Below, one piece after another: positions 9,225 through 18,568 of a stretch of DNA of 64,000 nucleotides. Location of the stretch: assembly GCF_016623465.1 (NCBI RefSeq), contig NZ_JAEDAJ010000003.1, positions 115,820 to 179,819 of the forward strand, in the 5' to 3' direction. The stretch's first letter is position 1. Each line of letters opens with the position of its first letter. This stretch comes from Brachybacterium halotolerans. Its GTDB lineage: Bacteria > Actinomycetota > Actinomycetes > Actinomycetales > Dermabacteraceae. Under the pieces are notes generated by a model. It had not been told where the DNA came from and searched no databases. It saw nothing but the letters and a program-made list of their open reading frames with translations. The position numbers and the translations under genes are program-made.

Positions 9225-10613
9225 ATGACCGAGACCCCGCCCCACCGGCCTCTCGCGCCGACGGCCGCCGAGACCACACCGGAGAACCCGTGGCCTCTGC
9301 GCCAGCTCTCGGTGAAGGTCGGCGAGTACGTCGCGCGGATGTCCCCGATCTGGGTCGAGGGGCAGATGGTGCAGCTGAACCGCCGCCCGGGCAGCGGTCT
9401 GGCGTTCATGACCCTGCGCGACGCCGAGGTGGACATGTCCTTCTCGGTGCCGATCCGGGAGCACGTGCTGCGGGCGATGACGGTCGACCTCGTGCCGGGG
9501 GCGCGCGTCGTCGTGCACGCGAAGCCCACCTTCTGGAACAAGCGCGGGAGCCTCCAGCTCGAGGCGAGCGAGATCCGGCCCGTGGGCCTGGGCGAGCTCC
9601 TCGCGCAGCTCGAGCAGCTCAAGCGCGCCCTCGCCGCCGAGGGTCTGTTCGAGGACTCCCGCAAGCAGCAGCTCCCGTTCCTGCCGCGCACGATCGGCCT
9701 GATCTGCGGGCGCGAGTCCGCGGCGGAGAAGGACGTCGTGGTCAACGCGCGCCGCCGCTGGCCCGCGGTCGACTTCGCCATCCGCGAGGTCGCGGTGCAG
9801 GGGCAGAAGGCGGTGCGCGAGGTCTCCGCGGCGCTCTCCGAGCTCGACGCCCTCGAGGACGTCGACGTCATCATCATCTCCCGCGGCGGCGGCTCCCTCG
9901 AGGACCTGCTCCCCTTCAGCGACGAGAAGCTGGTGCGCCTGGTCGCGGGCGCCCGCACCCCGATCGTCTCCGCGATCGGCCACGAGGTCGACACCCCGCT
10001 CGTGGATCTCGCGGCCGACGTGCGCGCGTCGACCCCCACGGACGCCGCCAAGCGCGTGGTGCCGGACATCCAGGCCGAGCTCGAGCAGCTCGACCTGGGC
10101 CGCACGCGTCTGCGCTCGGCGGTGCGCACCCGCCTGGAGCGCGAGCAGGCGAACCTCGACGCCTTCCGGTCGCGGCCCGTGCTCGAGAACCCGGCGAGCA
10201 TCCTCACCGCTCCCGCCGAGGAGATCCGCTCGCGCATCGCGCTCGCCCGCACCCTCGTGGGCTCGCGCCTGGACCGGGCGCGCGACGAGACCGCCCACCT
10301 GGGCCGCCAGGTCCGCGCGCTCAGCCCGCTCGCGACCCTCGAGCGCGGCTACGCCGTGGTGCAGACGGCCGACGGCACGATCGTGCGCGCCCCCGAGTCC
10401 GCCCCCGTGGACACCGCGCTGTCCGTGCGCGTGGCGGGCGGACGTTTCGGCGCACTGCGCACCGAGGACGATCCCTACACCCCGCCCGACATGGACGCGA
10501 TCGAGGACGCCGGAACTGGAGCCGGAGCCCCGACCCCGGCCGACGATCGCACCGAATCCACCAGCCTTACCGGCCCCACCGACCAGCCCGATGCCCCCGA
10601 GGAGAACCGATGA
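9225..10613 (+). CDS. xseA: Exodeoxyribonuclease VII large subunit
   Basis: A 462-aa XseA that degrades single-stranded DNA bidirectionally in complex with XseB. An N-terminal OB-fold (about 25-120, containing [20 protein letters not shown]) is followed by the catalytic core, with [16 protein letters not shown] and [14 protein letters not shown]. Next come [26 protein letters not shown]-type residues and a long helical region before a variable acidic C-terminus. The start at 9225 is chosen from the conserved N-terminus ([12 protein letters not shown]) and the -10-like hexamer just upstream. The stop overlaps xseB by ATGA. Confidence 0.96.
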   Translation: MTETPPHRPLAPTAAETTPENPWPLRQLSVKVGEYVARMSPIWVEGQMVQLNRRPGSGLAFMTLRDAEVDMSFSVPIREHVLRAMTVDLVPGARVVVHAKPTFWNKRGSLQLEASEIRPVGLGELLAQLEQLKRALAAEGLFEDSRKQQLPFLPRTIGLICGRESAAEKDVVVNARRRWPAVDFAIREVAVQGQKAVREVSAALSELDALEDVDVIIISRGGGSLEDLLPFSDEKLVRLVAGARTPIVSAIGHEVDTPLVDLAADVRASTPTDAAKRVVPDIQAELEQLDLGRTRLRSAVRTRLEREQANLDAFRSRPVLENPASILTAPAEEIRSRIALARTLVGSRLDRARDETAHLGRQVRALSPLATLERGYAVVQTADGTIVRAPESAPVDTALSVRVAGGRFGALRTEDDPYTPPDMDAIEDAGTGAGAPTPADDRTESTSLTGPTDQPDAPEENR

Positions 10614-10927
10614 GCACCACGCCCGAGGACCCCGCGACGGACGATCCTTCGACGGACGCTCCCGCCGTGGAGAGCCCCGCGACCGAGCCCGCCGCCGACC
10701 CGGCATCCGACGCCGCGCAGAAGCTCCCCGAGGACGTCGCCGCCCTCAGCTACGAGGCCGCCCGCGATCAGCTCGTCGAGGTGGTGCGCCGTCTGGAGTC
10801 CGGGCAGGGAGGGCTCGAGGAGTCGATCGCCCTGTGGGAGCGCGGCGAGATGCTCGCGCGCCGTTGCCAGCAGTGGCTCGACGGGGCCCGTCAGAAGCTC
10901 GACGAGGCGGTCCAGGCCCGGCGCTGA
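10610..10927 (+). CDS. xseB: Exodeoxyribonuclease VII small subunit
   Basis: A 105-aa XseB. An N-terminal low-complexity Asp/Pro/Ala tail (about 1-38) precedes the conserved helical hairpin with [20 protein letters not shown] and [14 protein letters not shown], which packs on XseA helices. The ATG at 10610 lies in an ATGA overlap with the xseA stop. The extended N-terminus is longer than in the usual ~80-aa protein, but the domain is complete. Confidence 0.95.
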   Translation: MSTTPEDPATDDPSTDAPAVESPATEPAADPASDAAQKLPEDVAALSYEAARDQLVEVVRRLESGQGGLEESIALWERGEMLARRCQQWLDGARQKLDEAVQARR

Positions 10928-11013
10928 GCACGGCGGCCGTCCGGCGCTGAGTGGGCGGGCGCACCTCGCCGTCGACGTCGCCGCGTCGCCACGTCATCGC
11001 GACGACCCGACGC

Positions 11014-11754
11014 TCAGGACCCCGCAGTGCCGCCGTCCTCGATGCTGCGCACGGTCGCCTTCGCCGCGGTGTCGAGCTCGCCCTCATCGGCGGCGCCGTG
11101 GACGATGACGGCCCAGCCGTCGCCCTGGCACGTGATGCCGTCCTCCTCGTCCTCGCCGCTCACGCGCTGGCAGTCCACGCCCTCGATCGTGACGTCGCCG
11201 GTCGCGTCGGCCCCGGGCAGCTGGGAGGAGAGGTCCGCCGCGGACATCTCCTCGCTCTCCACGATCGTGACCAGCGAGTTCGAGGGCGAGGTGAAGCGCA
11301 GCTCCCACGTCGGCCGATCGCCCGCCGTGTAGTCCGCGGCGCGCGGGGTCCAGCTGCTGTCGAGCGCGGGCTGCGCGACGGGGAACGGCGCCTGCTCCTG
11401 GGCACGTTGCGCGCTCGCGCCGACATCCAGGCGCGAGGTCTCGGGGATCTCGCGGTCCACGCTGCGCCCCACCCCGAAGAAGATCACGCCGACCACGGCC
11501 ACGCAGCCGAGCGTGAGGCCGAGCGCCCAGGCGATGTTGCGCATCGAGGCGTCGCCCTTGCTCATCGAGTACGGCGAGCGCTTGCGCGGCGCAGGAGCCG
11601 GCGCAGCCGCGGGAGCGGACGAAGGGGTGGCGTCGGCACCGTCCTTCCCAACACCCTCGGCGCTCTCGACACCCTCGGCACTCTTGGCGCTCTCGGGCAC
11701 GGGCTCGGACCTGTGCTCGGAGGCCTGGGCGCTCGGATCCTTCGGTGTCGGCAT
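11014..11754 (-). CDS. DUF4245 family membrane-anchored protein
   Basis: A 246-aa DUF4245 protein. The Ser/Ala/Pro-rich cytoplasmic N-terminus (about 1-60) is followed by RNIAWALGLTLGCVAVVGVI, which begins a single transmembrane helix (about 73-95). An extracytoplasmic domain of about 150 residues has two cysteines (VDCQRV and ITCQGDGW) that could form a disulfide. In actinobacteria this family typically sits between xseB and glpX or fumC, as here. Its function is not established. It is convergent with xseB and divergent from the sugar kinase. The start at 11754 has GACAAT 6 bases upstream. Confidence 0.85.
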   Translation of the reverse strand: MPTPKDPSAQASEHRSEPVPESAKSAEGVESAEGVGKDGADATPSSAPAAAPAPAPRKRSPYSMSKGDASMRNIAWALGLTLGCVAVVGVIFFGVGRSVDREIPETSRLDVGASAQRAQEQAPFPVAQPALDSSWTPRAADYTAGDRPTWELRFTSPSNSLVTIVESEEMSAADLSSQLPGADATGDVTIEGVDCQRVSGEDEEDGITCQGDGWAVIVHGAADEGELDTAAKATVRSIEDGGTAGS

Positions 11755-11766
11755 GCACGCATTGTC
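11755..11766 (-). promoter_or_regulatory. Leaderless-type -10 element of the DUF4245 gene
   Basis: GACAAT on the minus strand (11761-11766) lies 6 bases before the ATG at 11754. No ribosome-binding site is visible. Confidence 0.4.
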
Positions 11767-11795
11767 GCGCGTTCGCCCCGTGCCGCGAAAAATGC

Positions 11796-11808
11796 CAAGA
11801 TCTATGCC
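11796..11808 (+). promoter_or_regulatory. Leaderless-type -10 element of the PfkB-family kinase
   Basis: CAAGAT (11796-11801) lies 7 bases before the GTG at 11809, in one of the few AT-rich stretches here. There is no Shine-Dalgarno sequence in front of the GTG. Confidence 0.45.
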
Positions 11809-12750
11809 GTGAAGGCCACTTTTCTCACCGTCGGAGAATCGCTCACGGACATCGTCCTGCGCCCGGGCGAGCCTCCCGCCGAGTACCCCGGCGGGTCGCC
11901 CATGAACGTCGCGGTCGCGCTGGGCCGGCTCGGGCACGTCTCGCACCTGCTCACCCGCATCGGCGACGACGCCCGCGGGCGGGACATCCGCGAGCACGTC
12001 GAGTCCTCGCGCGTCGTGCTCACCCCGGGCAGCATCGACGATCGCCCCACCTCGACCGCGCAGGCGCGGGTCGGGGCCGACGGCGCGGCCCAGTACACCT
12101 TCGACCTGGTCTGGGATCCGGACCCCTCCGGTCTCCCCTCCGGCCTCGACGCCGTCCACACCTCGTCGATCGCCGCCGTGCTCGCCCCGGGCAGCGGTGT
12201 GGTCGCGGACGTCCTCGAGTCATACCGCGACTCCGCGACGCTCAGCTACGACCCGAATATCCGGCCCGACCTCATGGGCGAGCCCGCGACGGTGCGTCCG
12301 CTGATCGAGGCGCTCATCGGCCGCTGCGACATCGTGAAGTCGAGCGATGAGGACATCGCCTGGCTCTACGGCACCGATGACGTCGAGGACGTCGCCGCCT
12401 CCTGGCGCGAGCTCGGCCCCAGCGTCGTCGCGATGACCCGCGGCGGGGACGGAGCGGTCGGCTTCGGGCCCGACGGCCGGATACCGGTGGATCCCGTGCG
12501 CGTCGACGTCGCCGACACCGTGGGCGCGGGCGACACCTACTCCGCGGGGATCCTCGACGCCCTCGCATCCCGCGATCTGCTGGGCGCGCGTCGGCGAGAG
12601 GCCCTGGCCGCGGCCGACACCGCGGTGCTGCAGGACGTCCTCGGCCACGCCGCCGCCCTCGCCGCCGTCACCGTCTCGCGGCCCGGCGCGAACCCGCCCT
12701 GGGCCGACGAGCTCGAGGACCGGACCGACGGCAGCCCCCTGCCCCGCTGA
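11809..12750 (+). CDS. PfkB-family carbohydrate kinase (fructokinase-like)
   Basis: A 313-aa ribokinase-fold sugar kinase. [12 protein letters not shown] and the N-terminal PfkB signature [16 protein letters not shown] (about 27-42) bind the sugar. The C-terminal signature [14 protein letters not shown] (about 239-252) holds the anion hole and the catalytic Asp. Similarity is closest to fructokinases, but the substrate is not certain. The GTG start at 11809 is chosen because no other start lies near the conserved N-terminus and a -10-like CAAGAT precedes it. In relatives this position beside DUF4245 and fumC often holds glpX, so a kinase here is a local variation. Confidence 0.88.
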   Translation: MKATFLTVGESLTDIVLRPGEPPAEYPGGSPMNVAVALGRLGHVSHLLTRIGDDARGRDIREHVESSRVVLTPGSIDDRPTSTAQARVGADGAAQYTFDLVWDPDPSGLPSGLDAVHTSSIAAVLAPGSGVVADVLESYRDSATLSYDPNIRPDLMGEPATVRPLIEALIGRCDIVKSSDEDIAWLYGTDDVEDVAASWRELGPSVVAMTRGGDGAVGFGPDGRIPVDPVRVDVADTVGAGDTYSAGILDALASRDLLGARRREALAAADTAVLQDVLGHAAALAAVTVSRPGANPPWADELEDRTDGSPLPR

Positions 12751-12762
12751 CCGCGCGCCGCC

Positions 12763-12790
12763 GGTCGCCCGTCGCCGGTCGCCGGTCGCC
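12763..12790. repeat. Four tandem 7-bp repeats (GGTCGCC)
   Basis: Four head-to-tail heptamers GGTCGCC (the second has C as its first base) lie just downstream of the kinase stop, in the spacer before fumC. No coding role is apparent; it is probably replication-slippage sequence. Confidence 0.7.
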
Positions 12791-12956
12791 GGACTCACCG
12801 ATTGCGCTGCACCCACTGATCTCACTGATCACCGCGTCACCCGAACGCCCCATCGGCCACCGCGCCGTCACCTCGGTCGGATACGGTCCGAGGGTCACCA
12901 TCGATCACCTCGCGGGGCCCGGCCCTCGCAGCACCGACGAACGAAGGAGTTCCTCC

Positions 12957-14354
12957 ATGACCCAGCCCGAGTACCGCATCGAGCACGACACCATGGGTGA
13001 GGTGCGTGTCCCGGTCGACGCCCTGTACGGCGCCCAGACGCAGCGCGCCGTCGAGAACTTCCCGATCTCCGGCCAGGGCCTCGAGCCCGCCCACATCCAC
13101 GCGCTCGCCCAGGTGAAGAAGGCCGCGGCCCGCGCGAACGAGGATCTCGGCGTGCTCGACGCCGCGATCGCGGACGCCATCATCTCCGCGGCCGACGAGG
13201 TGATCGCCGGCTCGCACGACGACCAGTTCCCGATCGACACGTACCAGACCGGCTCGGGCACGAGCTCGAACATGAACATGAACGAGGTGCTCGCGACGAT
13301 CGCGTCGACGGCGTCGGGCCAGAAGGTCCACCCCAACGACCACGTCAACGCCTCCCAGTCCTCGAACGACGTCTTCCCGACCTCGGTGCACGTGGCCGTG
13401 ACCAGCTCGGTCGTGAAGACCCTGCTGCCCGCCCTCGAGCACCTCGCCGCCTCCCTCGAGGCGAAGGCCGAGGCGTGGAAGAGCGTCGTGAAGTCGGGGC
13501 GCACGCACCTCATGGACGCCACCCCGGTGACCCTGGGCCAGGAGTTCGGCGGCTACGCGGCCCAGATCCGCTACGGCATCGAGCGCGTGCAGGCCGCGCT
13601 CCCCCGCACGGCGGAGGTCCCCCAGGGCGGCACCGCCGTCGGCACCGGCATCAACACTCCCGCCGGCTTCCCGCAGAAGGTCATCGCGAACCTCGCCGAG
13701 CAGACCGGGCTGCCGCTGACGGAGGCCCGCGACCACTTCGAGGCGCAGTCCGCGCGCGACGGCCTGGTCGAGATGTCCGGCGCGCTGCGCACCATCGCCG
13801 TCTCGCTCACGAAGATCTGCAACGACCTGCGCTGGATGGGCTCGGGCCCGAACACGGGCCTCGGGGAGATCGCGATCCCCGACCTGCAGCCCGGCTCCTC
13901 GATCATGCCCGGCAAGGTCAACCCCGTGATCCCCGAGGCCGTCCTGCAGGTGTGCGCGAAGGTCATCGGCAACGACGCCTCCGTCGCCTGGGGCGGCGCG
14001 CAGGGCTCCTTCGAGCTGAATGTGCAGATCCCCCTGATGGGCACGAGCCTGCTCGAGTCGATCCGCCTGCTCGCGAACGCCTCGACCGTGCTCGCCGACA
14101 AGACGGTCGACGGGCTCACCGCGAACGAGGAGAAGGCCCGCTTCTACGCCGAGGCATCCCCCTCGATCGTCACCCCGCTGAACAAGCTGATCGGCTACGA
14201 GAGCGCCGCGAAGATCGCCAAGCACGCCGTGAAGGAGCAGGTCCCCGTGCGCGAGGCGACCATCGCCCTCGGCTTCGTCGAGCGCGGCGAGCTCACCGAG
14301 CAGCAGCTCGACGACGCCCTCGACGTGCTCTCGATGACGACCCCGAAGGCCTGA
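12957..14354 (+). CDS. fumC: Fumarate hydratase, class II
   Basis: A 465-aa iron-independent fumarase of the TCA cycle, interconverting fumarate and malate in the cytoplasm. The superfamily signature [11 protein letters not shown] is intact (about 317-327, including the catalytic serine on the mobile loop). Other conserved blocks include [14 protein letters not shown] and [13 protein letters not shown] with the substrate-binding histidine. AAGGAG lies 7 bases before the ATG. It is convergent with phoH across a shared hairpin. A TACGGT hexamer at 12882 is a candidate -10. Confidence 0.97.
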   Translation: MTQPEYRIEHDTMGEVRVPVDALYGAQTQRAVENFPISGQGLEPAHIHALAQVKKAAARANEDLGVLDAAIADAIISAADEVIAGSHDDQFPIDTYQTGSGTSSNMNMNEVLATIASTASGQKVHPNDHVNASQSSNDVFPTSVHVAVTSSVVKTLLPALEHLAASLEAKAEAWKSVVKSGRTHLMDATPVTLGQEFGGYAAQIRYGIERVQAALPRTAEVPQGGTAVGTGINTPAGFPQKVIANLAEQTGLPLTEARDHFEAQSARDGLVEMSGALRTIAVSLTKICNDLRWMGSGPNTGLGEIAIPDLQPGSSIMPGKVNPVIPEAVLQVCAKVIGNDASVAWGGAQGSFELNVQIPLMGTSLLESIRLLANASTVLADKTVDGLTANEEKARFYAEASPSIVTPLNKLIGYESAAKIAKHAVKEQVPVREATIALGFVERGELTEQQLDDALDVLSMTTPKA

Positions 14355-14377
14355 TCCGCCCCGAGGGTCTACGCAGA

Positions 14378-14415
14378 ACGCGGGCCCGCACTCCCCTCGG
14401 AGCGCGGGCCCGCGT
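14378..14415. terminator. Bidirectional terminator between fumC and phoH
   Basis: A perfect 12-bp inverted repeat (14378-14389 and 14404-14415) encloses a 14-nt loop between the convergent stops of fumC and phoH, and so probably ends both transcripts. It lacks a strong U-tract. Confidence 0.75.
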
Positions 14416-14464
14416 CTGCATCACGGCCGCCGGGTCGTGCACCCGCGCCCGCGCCCCCGCGACC

Positions 14465-15979
14465 TCACATCACCGGCGCATCCAGCACGTGCGTGACCAG
14501 CTCGGCGACCTTGGAGCGCTCGGAGCGCTGCAGGGTCATGTGGGCGAAGAGCTCGCTGCCCTTGAGGGCCTCGACCACGCTCGCGATGCCGTCGTAGCGG
14601 CCCACGCGCAGGTTGTCGCGCTGGGCGACGTCGTGGGTGAGGACCACGCGGGACTTCTGGCCGATGCGCGAGAGCATGGTCAGCAGCACGTTGCGCTCCA
14701 TGGACTGGGCCTCGTCGACGATCACGAAGGCGTCGTGCAGGGAGCGCCCGCGGATGTGCGTCAGCGGGAGCACCTCGAGCATGCCGCGGCTGAGCACTTC
14801 GTCGATCACGTTCTGGCTGACCATCGAGCCCAGAGTGTCGAAGACGGCCTCTCCCCAGGGCCCCATCTTCTCGCCCTGGTCGCCGGGCAGGAAGCCGAGC
14901 TCCTGGCCGCCCACCGCGTAGAGCGGGCGGAACACCATGATCTTGCGCTGCGTGCGCTTCTCGAGGACCGCCTCGAGACCGGCGCACAGGGCGAGCGCGC
15001 TCTTGCCCGTGCCGGCGCGGCCGCCCAGGGAGACGATGCCGATGGACTCGTCCAGCAGCAGGTCGATCGCGATGCGCTGCTCGGCGCTGCGTCCGTGGAC
15101 GCCGAAGACGCCCTGGTCGCCCGGGACGAGCCGCACGCTGCCCTCGCGCGTGACGCGTTCGAGGGCGCTGCCGCGGGGGCTGGTCATGGTGACGCCGGTG
15201 TGGACCGGGCGATGGGAGACCTCGGGGATCTCCACGTCGCTGCCGTCGTAGAGCGTGGTCATCTCCTCCTCGCCGATGCTCGCGGTGACCATGCCGGTGT
15301 ATCCGCGGTCGCGGGCGAGCTCGGCGCGGTACTCCTCGGCGTGGATGCCGCAGGCCGATGCCTTGATGCGCATCGGAAGGTCCTTGGAGACGAGAACGAC
15401 GCTCTTGCCCTCGAGCTGCAGGTTCTTGGCGACGGCGAGGATGCGGGTGTCGTTGTCGCCGAGCCGGAAGCCGTCGGGCAGCGAGCGATCGGAGGAGTGG
15501 TTGAGCTCGACGTGCACATGGCCGCCGTCCTCGCCGATCGGCAGCGGGACGGAGAGATTGCCGTGGCGATCGCGCAGGTCGTCGAGGATCCGCAGCGACT
15601 GCCGGGCGAAGAAGCCGAGGTCGGGATGGTGGCGCTTGGACTCGAGCTCGGTGATGACGACGATAGGCAGGACGATGTCGTGCTCGGCGAAGCGGACCAG
15701 CGCCTGCGGGTCCGAGAGCAGCACGGAGGTGTCCAGCACGTAGGTGAGGGTGCCGACCTCGAGGTCGGGCAGGGCCTCCTGGGCGCCCCCGGGTTCGAGG
15801 GATCGCACCACGGCCACCGGATGACCGCCGTCCCCCTCCGCCCCGAACGGGTCCTGCCCGGCCTCCCGCGCGGCGGGCGGCGCGGTGCCGATCGTGGTCG
15901 GGCCCTGCTCGGCGAGGTGAGCCTCGCCCGGATCCTGCGCCGTCGTGCCCTGGGGGGCGGTCGTGGTGGTGTCGGTCAT
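14465..15979 (-). CDS. PhoH2-type protein: PIN domain fused to PhoH ATPase
   Basis: A 504-aa PIN-PhoH fusion. After a disordered N-terminus (1-75), the PIN ribonuclease domain (about 78-235) keeps its acidic residues: D83 in YVLDTS, E111 in ITELES, D175/D177 in GDNDTR and D200. The PhoH domain has Walker [10 protein letters not shown] (about 319-327) and Walker B VIVDEAQS. Family members couple RNA unwinding to PIN cleavage and belong to the mycobacterial PhoAT/PhoH2 group. The start at 15979 has GGAGG 6-7 bases upstream. TAGGTT at 16075-16080 (minus strand) is a candidate -10. Confidence 0.92.
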   Translation of the reverse strand: MTDTTTTAPQGTTAQDPGEAHLAEQGPTTIGTAPPAAREAGQDPFGAEGDGGHPVAVVRSLEPGGAQEALPDLEVGTLTYVLDTSVLLSDPQALVRFAEHDIVLPIVVITELESKRHHPDLGFFARQSLRILDDLRDRHGNLSVPLPIGEDGGHVHVELNHSSDRSLPDGFRLGDNDTRILAVAKNLQLEGKSVVLVSKDLPMRIKASACGIHAEEYRAELARDRGYTGMVTASIGEEEMTTLYDGSDVEIPEVSHRPVHTGVTMTSPRGSALERVTREGSVRLVPGDQGVFGVHGRSAEQRIAIDLLLDESIGIVSLGGRAGTGKSALALCAGLEAVLEKRTQRKIMVFRPLYAVGGQELGFLPGDQGEKMGPWGEAVFDTLGSMVSQNVIDEVLSRGMLEVLPLTHIRGRSLHDAFVIVDEAQSMERNVLLTMLSRIGQKSRVVLTHDVAQRDNLRVGRYDGIASVVEALKGSELFAHMTLQRSERSKVAELVTHVLDAPVM

Positions 15980-16281
15980 CGGGAGCCTCCGTCCGTGATC
16001 AGCCCCGTGCGGTCTGCCGCGTCCCCTCGGAGGGGGAAGACTGGGGATGCGGCCCGATCGGAGCGCTTGCCGCGAACCTACTCCGCGCGAGGTGTGACGC
16101 GCGGCACGACGCGCCCGACGGCGTGTGCGCCGCCGCAGCATTCACGAGGCCGTCATCGTCCGTTCGCCGATGGGCCGGTCCGACGGGGCGCGTCCGTCCG
16201 CCGACGCGTCCGTCCGCCGACGGCTCCCTCCGCCGATGCGTCCGTACGCCGTCGACCCCGCCCGACGGTGCGGCGGCCGGC
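15980..16281. other. 302-bp gene-free spacer upstream of phoH
   Basis: No convincing gene is present. The half nearest phoH should hold its promoter (TAGGTT at 16075-16080, minus strand). From about 16155 to 16250 the DNA is made of degenerate repeats of GTCCGCCGACG-like words, which look like slippage products. No clear terminator for uppS is visible. Confidence 0.6.
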
Positions 16282-17040
16282 TCACGCGCCGAAGCGGCGC
16301 TCGCGCTGGCAGTAGTCGCGCAGGGCGCGCAGCAGGTCCACGCGCCGGAAGCCCGGCCAGTTGGTCTCGCAGAACCAGAACTCCGAGTGAGCGGACTGCC
16401 ACATGAGGAACCCGGAGAGCCGCTGCTCGCCCGAAGAGCGGATGATGAGGTCCGGGTCGGGCTGGCCGCGCGTGTAGAGGTGCTCGCCGATGCCCTCCAT
16501 GGAGATGGCCTCGGCGATCTCGTCCGGGCTGCGGCCCTCGGCGCCGAGGTCGCGCACGAGCTCGCGGACCGCGTCGACGATCTCCTCGCGGCCGCCATAG
16601 CCGATCGCGACGTTCACGGTGAGGGACTTCGACGGGGTGGAGCGCTCCTGCACGGCAGCCACGCGCTCACGGGTCGCCTCGGGCAGGGACTCGACGGATC
16701 CGGCCAGGCGCACGGTGTAGCCCGCGCCCGCGATCGACTCGACGGTCTCGGCGATGATCTCGAACAGCAGCGCGAGCTCGTCGGCCCCGCGGCGCAGGTT
16801 GTCGGTGGAGAGCATCCACACGGTGACCAGCGGGATCTCGAGCTCCTCGCACCAGGTGAGGAACTCGGTGATCTTCGCGCCGCCCTGGCGATGACCCTCG
16901 GCGGTGGTGATGCCCGAGGCCTTGGCCCAGCGACGGTTCCCGTCGACGATGACGCCGAGGTGCTGGGGCAGCTGGTAGGCGTCGAGCTCCTTGATCAGCC
17001 GCTTCTCGTACACGCGGTAGAGGATCCCGTCATCGTCCAC
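16282..17040 (-). CDS. uppS: Isoprenyl transferase (cis-prenyl diphosphate synthase)
   Basis: A 252-aa cis-prenyltransferase that makes the polyprenyl diphosphate carrier for peptidoglycan and other envelope glycans. Conserved blocks include GVIVDGNRRWA (with the catalytic Asp), VTVWMLSTDNLRR, and near the C-terminus DLIIRSSGEQRLSGFLMWQSA and EFWF. The GTG at 17040 is preferred because GAGGGGGAG lies 8 bases before it and because the protein then begins just ahead of the conserved LYRVYEKRL. Two ATG codons at 17124 and 17130 are in frame, but a -10-like GATAAT at 17113-17118 would place transcription start downstream of them. Confidence 0.92.
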   Translation of the reverse strand: MDDDGILYRVYEKRLIKELDAYQLPQHLGVIVDGNRRWAKASGITTAEGHRQGGAKITEFLTWCEELEIPLVTVWMLSTDNLRRGADELALLFEIIAETVESIAGAGYTVRLAGSVESLPEATRERVAAVQERSTPSKSLTVNVAIGYGGREEIVDAVRELVRDLGAEGRSPDEIAEAISMEGIGEHLYTRGQPDPDLIIRSSGEQRLSGFLMWQSAHSEFWFCETNWPGFRRVDLLRALRDYCQRERRFGA

Positions 17041-17112
17041 GACCAGCTCCCCCTCTCGCGCGTCCCGACTCGTCTGCCCGTCGTGTCCGCACCCGCACGG
17101 CGAGGACGCTCC

Positions 17113-17118
17113 ATTATC
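17113..17118 (-). promoter_or_regulatory. Candidate -10 of uppS
   Basis: GATAAT on the minus strand matches TATAAT at five of six positions. Transcription from it would begin near 17106, inside the longer reading-frame extension, and so supports the GTG start at 17040. Confidence 0.45.
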
Positions 17119-17193
17119 GACCATGCGCATCGGTGGTGCGGCAAGGACGCGGCCGCTCTTCACAGCACCGCCACAGACGGCGCACTCCCCACT

Positions 17194-17209
17194 TACGGGA
17201 CCGTAGGTT
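17194..17209 (+). promoter_or_regulatory. Dyad TACGGGACCGTA overlapping the -10 of the hemolysin III-like gene
   Basis: TACGG-GA-CCGTA (17194-17205) is a perfect 5-bp-arm dyad that extends to 8-bp arms with one mismatch. It overlaps TAGGTT (17204-17209), a good -10 placed 11 bases before the ATG. A repressor bound here would block the promoter directly. Confidence 0.5.
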
Positions 17210-17220
17210 ACGCTCACGGC

Positions 17221-18048
17221 ATGGCCCTGGCACCACATCGCTCGCCCGACTCCGAGACCGACCGCGACAGCGTCTCGGAGGCGGCTCGGCGCCCGATCAC
17301 TCCGGCCGAGCCGCCGTCGGTCCTCGAGGACGATCAGATCCCGACTGCGTCGACGCATCCCTTCGCCCCGCGCGAGCTGACCCGCCAGATGGCGCGCCGC
17401 GCGAAGGAGCTGGGACTGGCACTGCCCAAGCCCCGCCTGCGCGGCGTGCTGCACATGCTCGCCCTGCCGGCGGCGCTGATCGCCGGGCTGCTGCTGGTCG
17501 CGCTCGGCGACGACCTGCCCACCCGGCTCGCGTGCGCAGTCTTCGTGCTGACCTCGTGCCTGCTCTTCGGCGTGAGCGCGACCTACCACCGCGGCACCTG
17601 GCGCGCCGAGCACGCGCTCATGCTGCGGCGCTTCGACCACGCGAACATCTTCCTCATCATCGCGGGCACCTACACGCCGATCGCCGCATCGATGCTGCAG
17701 CCGCGCTCAGCGGTCACCCTGCTGGTGATCTGCTGGGCGGGCGCCCTGATCGGCGTGGGCTTCCGCATCTTCTGGACGAGCGCCCCGCGCTGGCTCTACG
17801 TGCCCGCGTACGTGGCGCTGGGCTGGGTGGCGATCTTCTACATGCCGCAGATCATCGCGGGCGGCGGCTGGGCCGTGGCCTGGCTGATCATCGCCGGCGG
17901 CATCGCGTACACGCTCGGCGCGCTCGTCTACGGCCTCAAGCGGCCCGACCCGTCACCGGCGTGGTTCGGCTACCACGAGATCTTCCACGCGTTCACGATC
18001 GCAGGCTTCGTCTGCCACTTCGTCGCGGTCGCGATCGCGGTGATCTGA
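17221..18048 (+). CDS. Hemolysin III / YqfA-like (PAQR superfamily) membrane protein
   Basis: A 275-aa seven-helix membrane protein. A cytoplasmic N-terminus of about 75 residues is followed by seven hydrophobic helices. The family metal-site residues are present: SATYHRGTW after TM2, RFDHANIFLIIAGTYTP, and YHEIFHAF near the last helix. PAQR/hemolysin III proteins are proposed metal-dependent hydrolases or membrane-state sensors. Direct hemolytic activity is not implied. It is divergent from uppS. The start is the ATG at 17221, 11 bases after the -10 TAGGTT. Confidence 0.9.
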   Translation: MALAPHRSPDSETDRDSVSEAARRPITPAEPPSVLEDDQIPTASTHPFAPRELTRQMARRAKELGLALPKPRLRGVLHMLALPAALIAGLLLVALGDDLPTRLACAVFVLTSCLLFGVSATYHRGTWRAEHALMLRRFDHANIFLIIAGTYTPIAASMLQPRSAVTLLVICWAGALIGVGFRIFWTSAPRWLYVPAYVALGWVAIFYMPQIIAGGGWAVAWLIIAGGIAYTLGALVYGLKRPDPSPAWFGYHEIFHAFTIAGFVCHFVAVAIAVI

Positions 18049-18130
18049 CCCCGGTCGTCCTGGCCCCGGTCGTCCGATCCCGGTCGACGACGTGCGACGG
18101 GGCCGACGGGCCGACGGGATGACGGGCCGC

Positions 18131-18568
18131 TCAGTCGCGCGGACGACCGCCTTCGCCGCCCTCGGAATCCCCGTCGTCCGACGGCGCCTCCCCGTCGGCG
18201 GGCCGGTTCTCATCGGCAGGCGCTGCCCCGTCGACAGGCCCTGCCCCATCCGCAGGCTCAGTCCCGTCCACAGGCTCGGTCGAGTCCGCAGGCTCGGTCC
18301 CGTCGGCAGACCCGGTGCCCTCGCCCCGGCCCTCCTCGGCGAGATGCCCCTCGGCGCGCGAGCGGGCCTGGATGCGGCGCACGCGGCGCGTCATGTCGAG
18401 GGCGAGCAGCACGATGGCGGCGGCCAGCACGAACATCACGATGAAGGCCGGCAGGCCCGGCGTGACGGTCGTCGCGGTCATGTCCCCGGAGTCCGAGGGC
18501 GCGGCGAGCAGCCGTCCGCCCGACTTCGCGAGCCCGATCGTCCCGGCGCTCATCAGCCCCGCGCTCAT
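18131..18568 (-). CDS. Small single-pass membrane protein with acidic repeat tail
   Basis: A 145-aa protein of no recognised named family. One hydrophobic helix (about 38-57, AFIVMFVLAAAIVLLALDM) is followed by a basic stop-transfer segment. A long Glu/Asp/Pro/Ala/Gly-rich cytoplasmic tail is built partly of hexapeptides resembling GTEPAD. Its ATG overlaps the mca stop by ATGA, so it is co-translated with mca. A small membrane protein at this position beside mca recurs in actinobacteria, but its role is unknown. An alternative start five codons later (18553) is possible. Confidence 0.75.
   Translation of the reverse strand: MSAGLMSAGTIGLAKSGGRLLAAPSDSGDMTATTVTPGLPAFIVMFVLAAAIVLLALDMTRRVRRIQARSRAEGHLAEEGRGEGTGSADGTEPADSTEPVDGTEPADGAGPVDGAAPADENRPADGEAPSDDGDSEGGEGGRPRD
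18204..18311. repeat. Six imperfect 18-bp tandem repeats
   Basis: Six 18-bp units start at 18204, 18222, 18240, 18258, 18276 and 18294, most ending in CAGGC. They encode the hexapeptide tail repeats of the small membrane protein. Copy-number change would keep the frame. Confidence 0.75.

Noticed and set aside
16140-16260. Repeated GTCCGCCGACG-like words resembling a short repeat array
   Set aside because: The units are irregular, have no unique spacers and no cas genes are nearby, so this is not a CRISPR array.
13475-16315. A 946-codon open frame over fumC and phoH
   Set aside because: It is a low-complexity shadow of two well-supported genes on other frames and strands.
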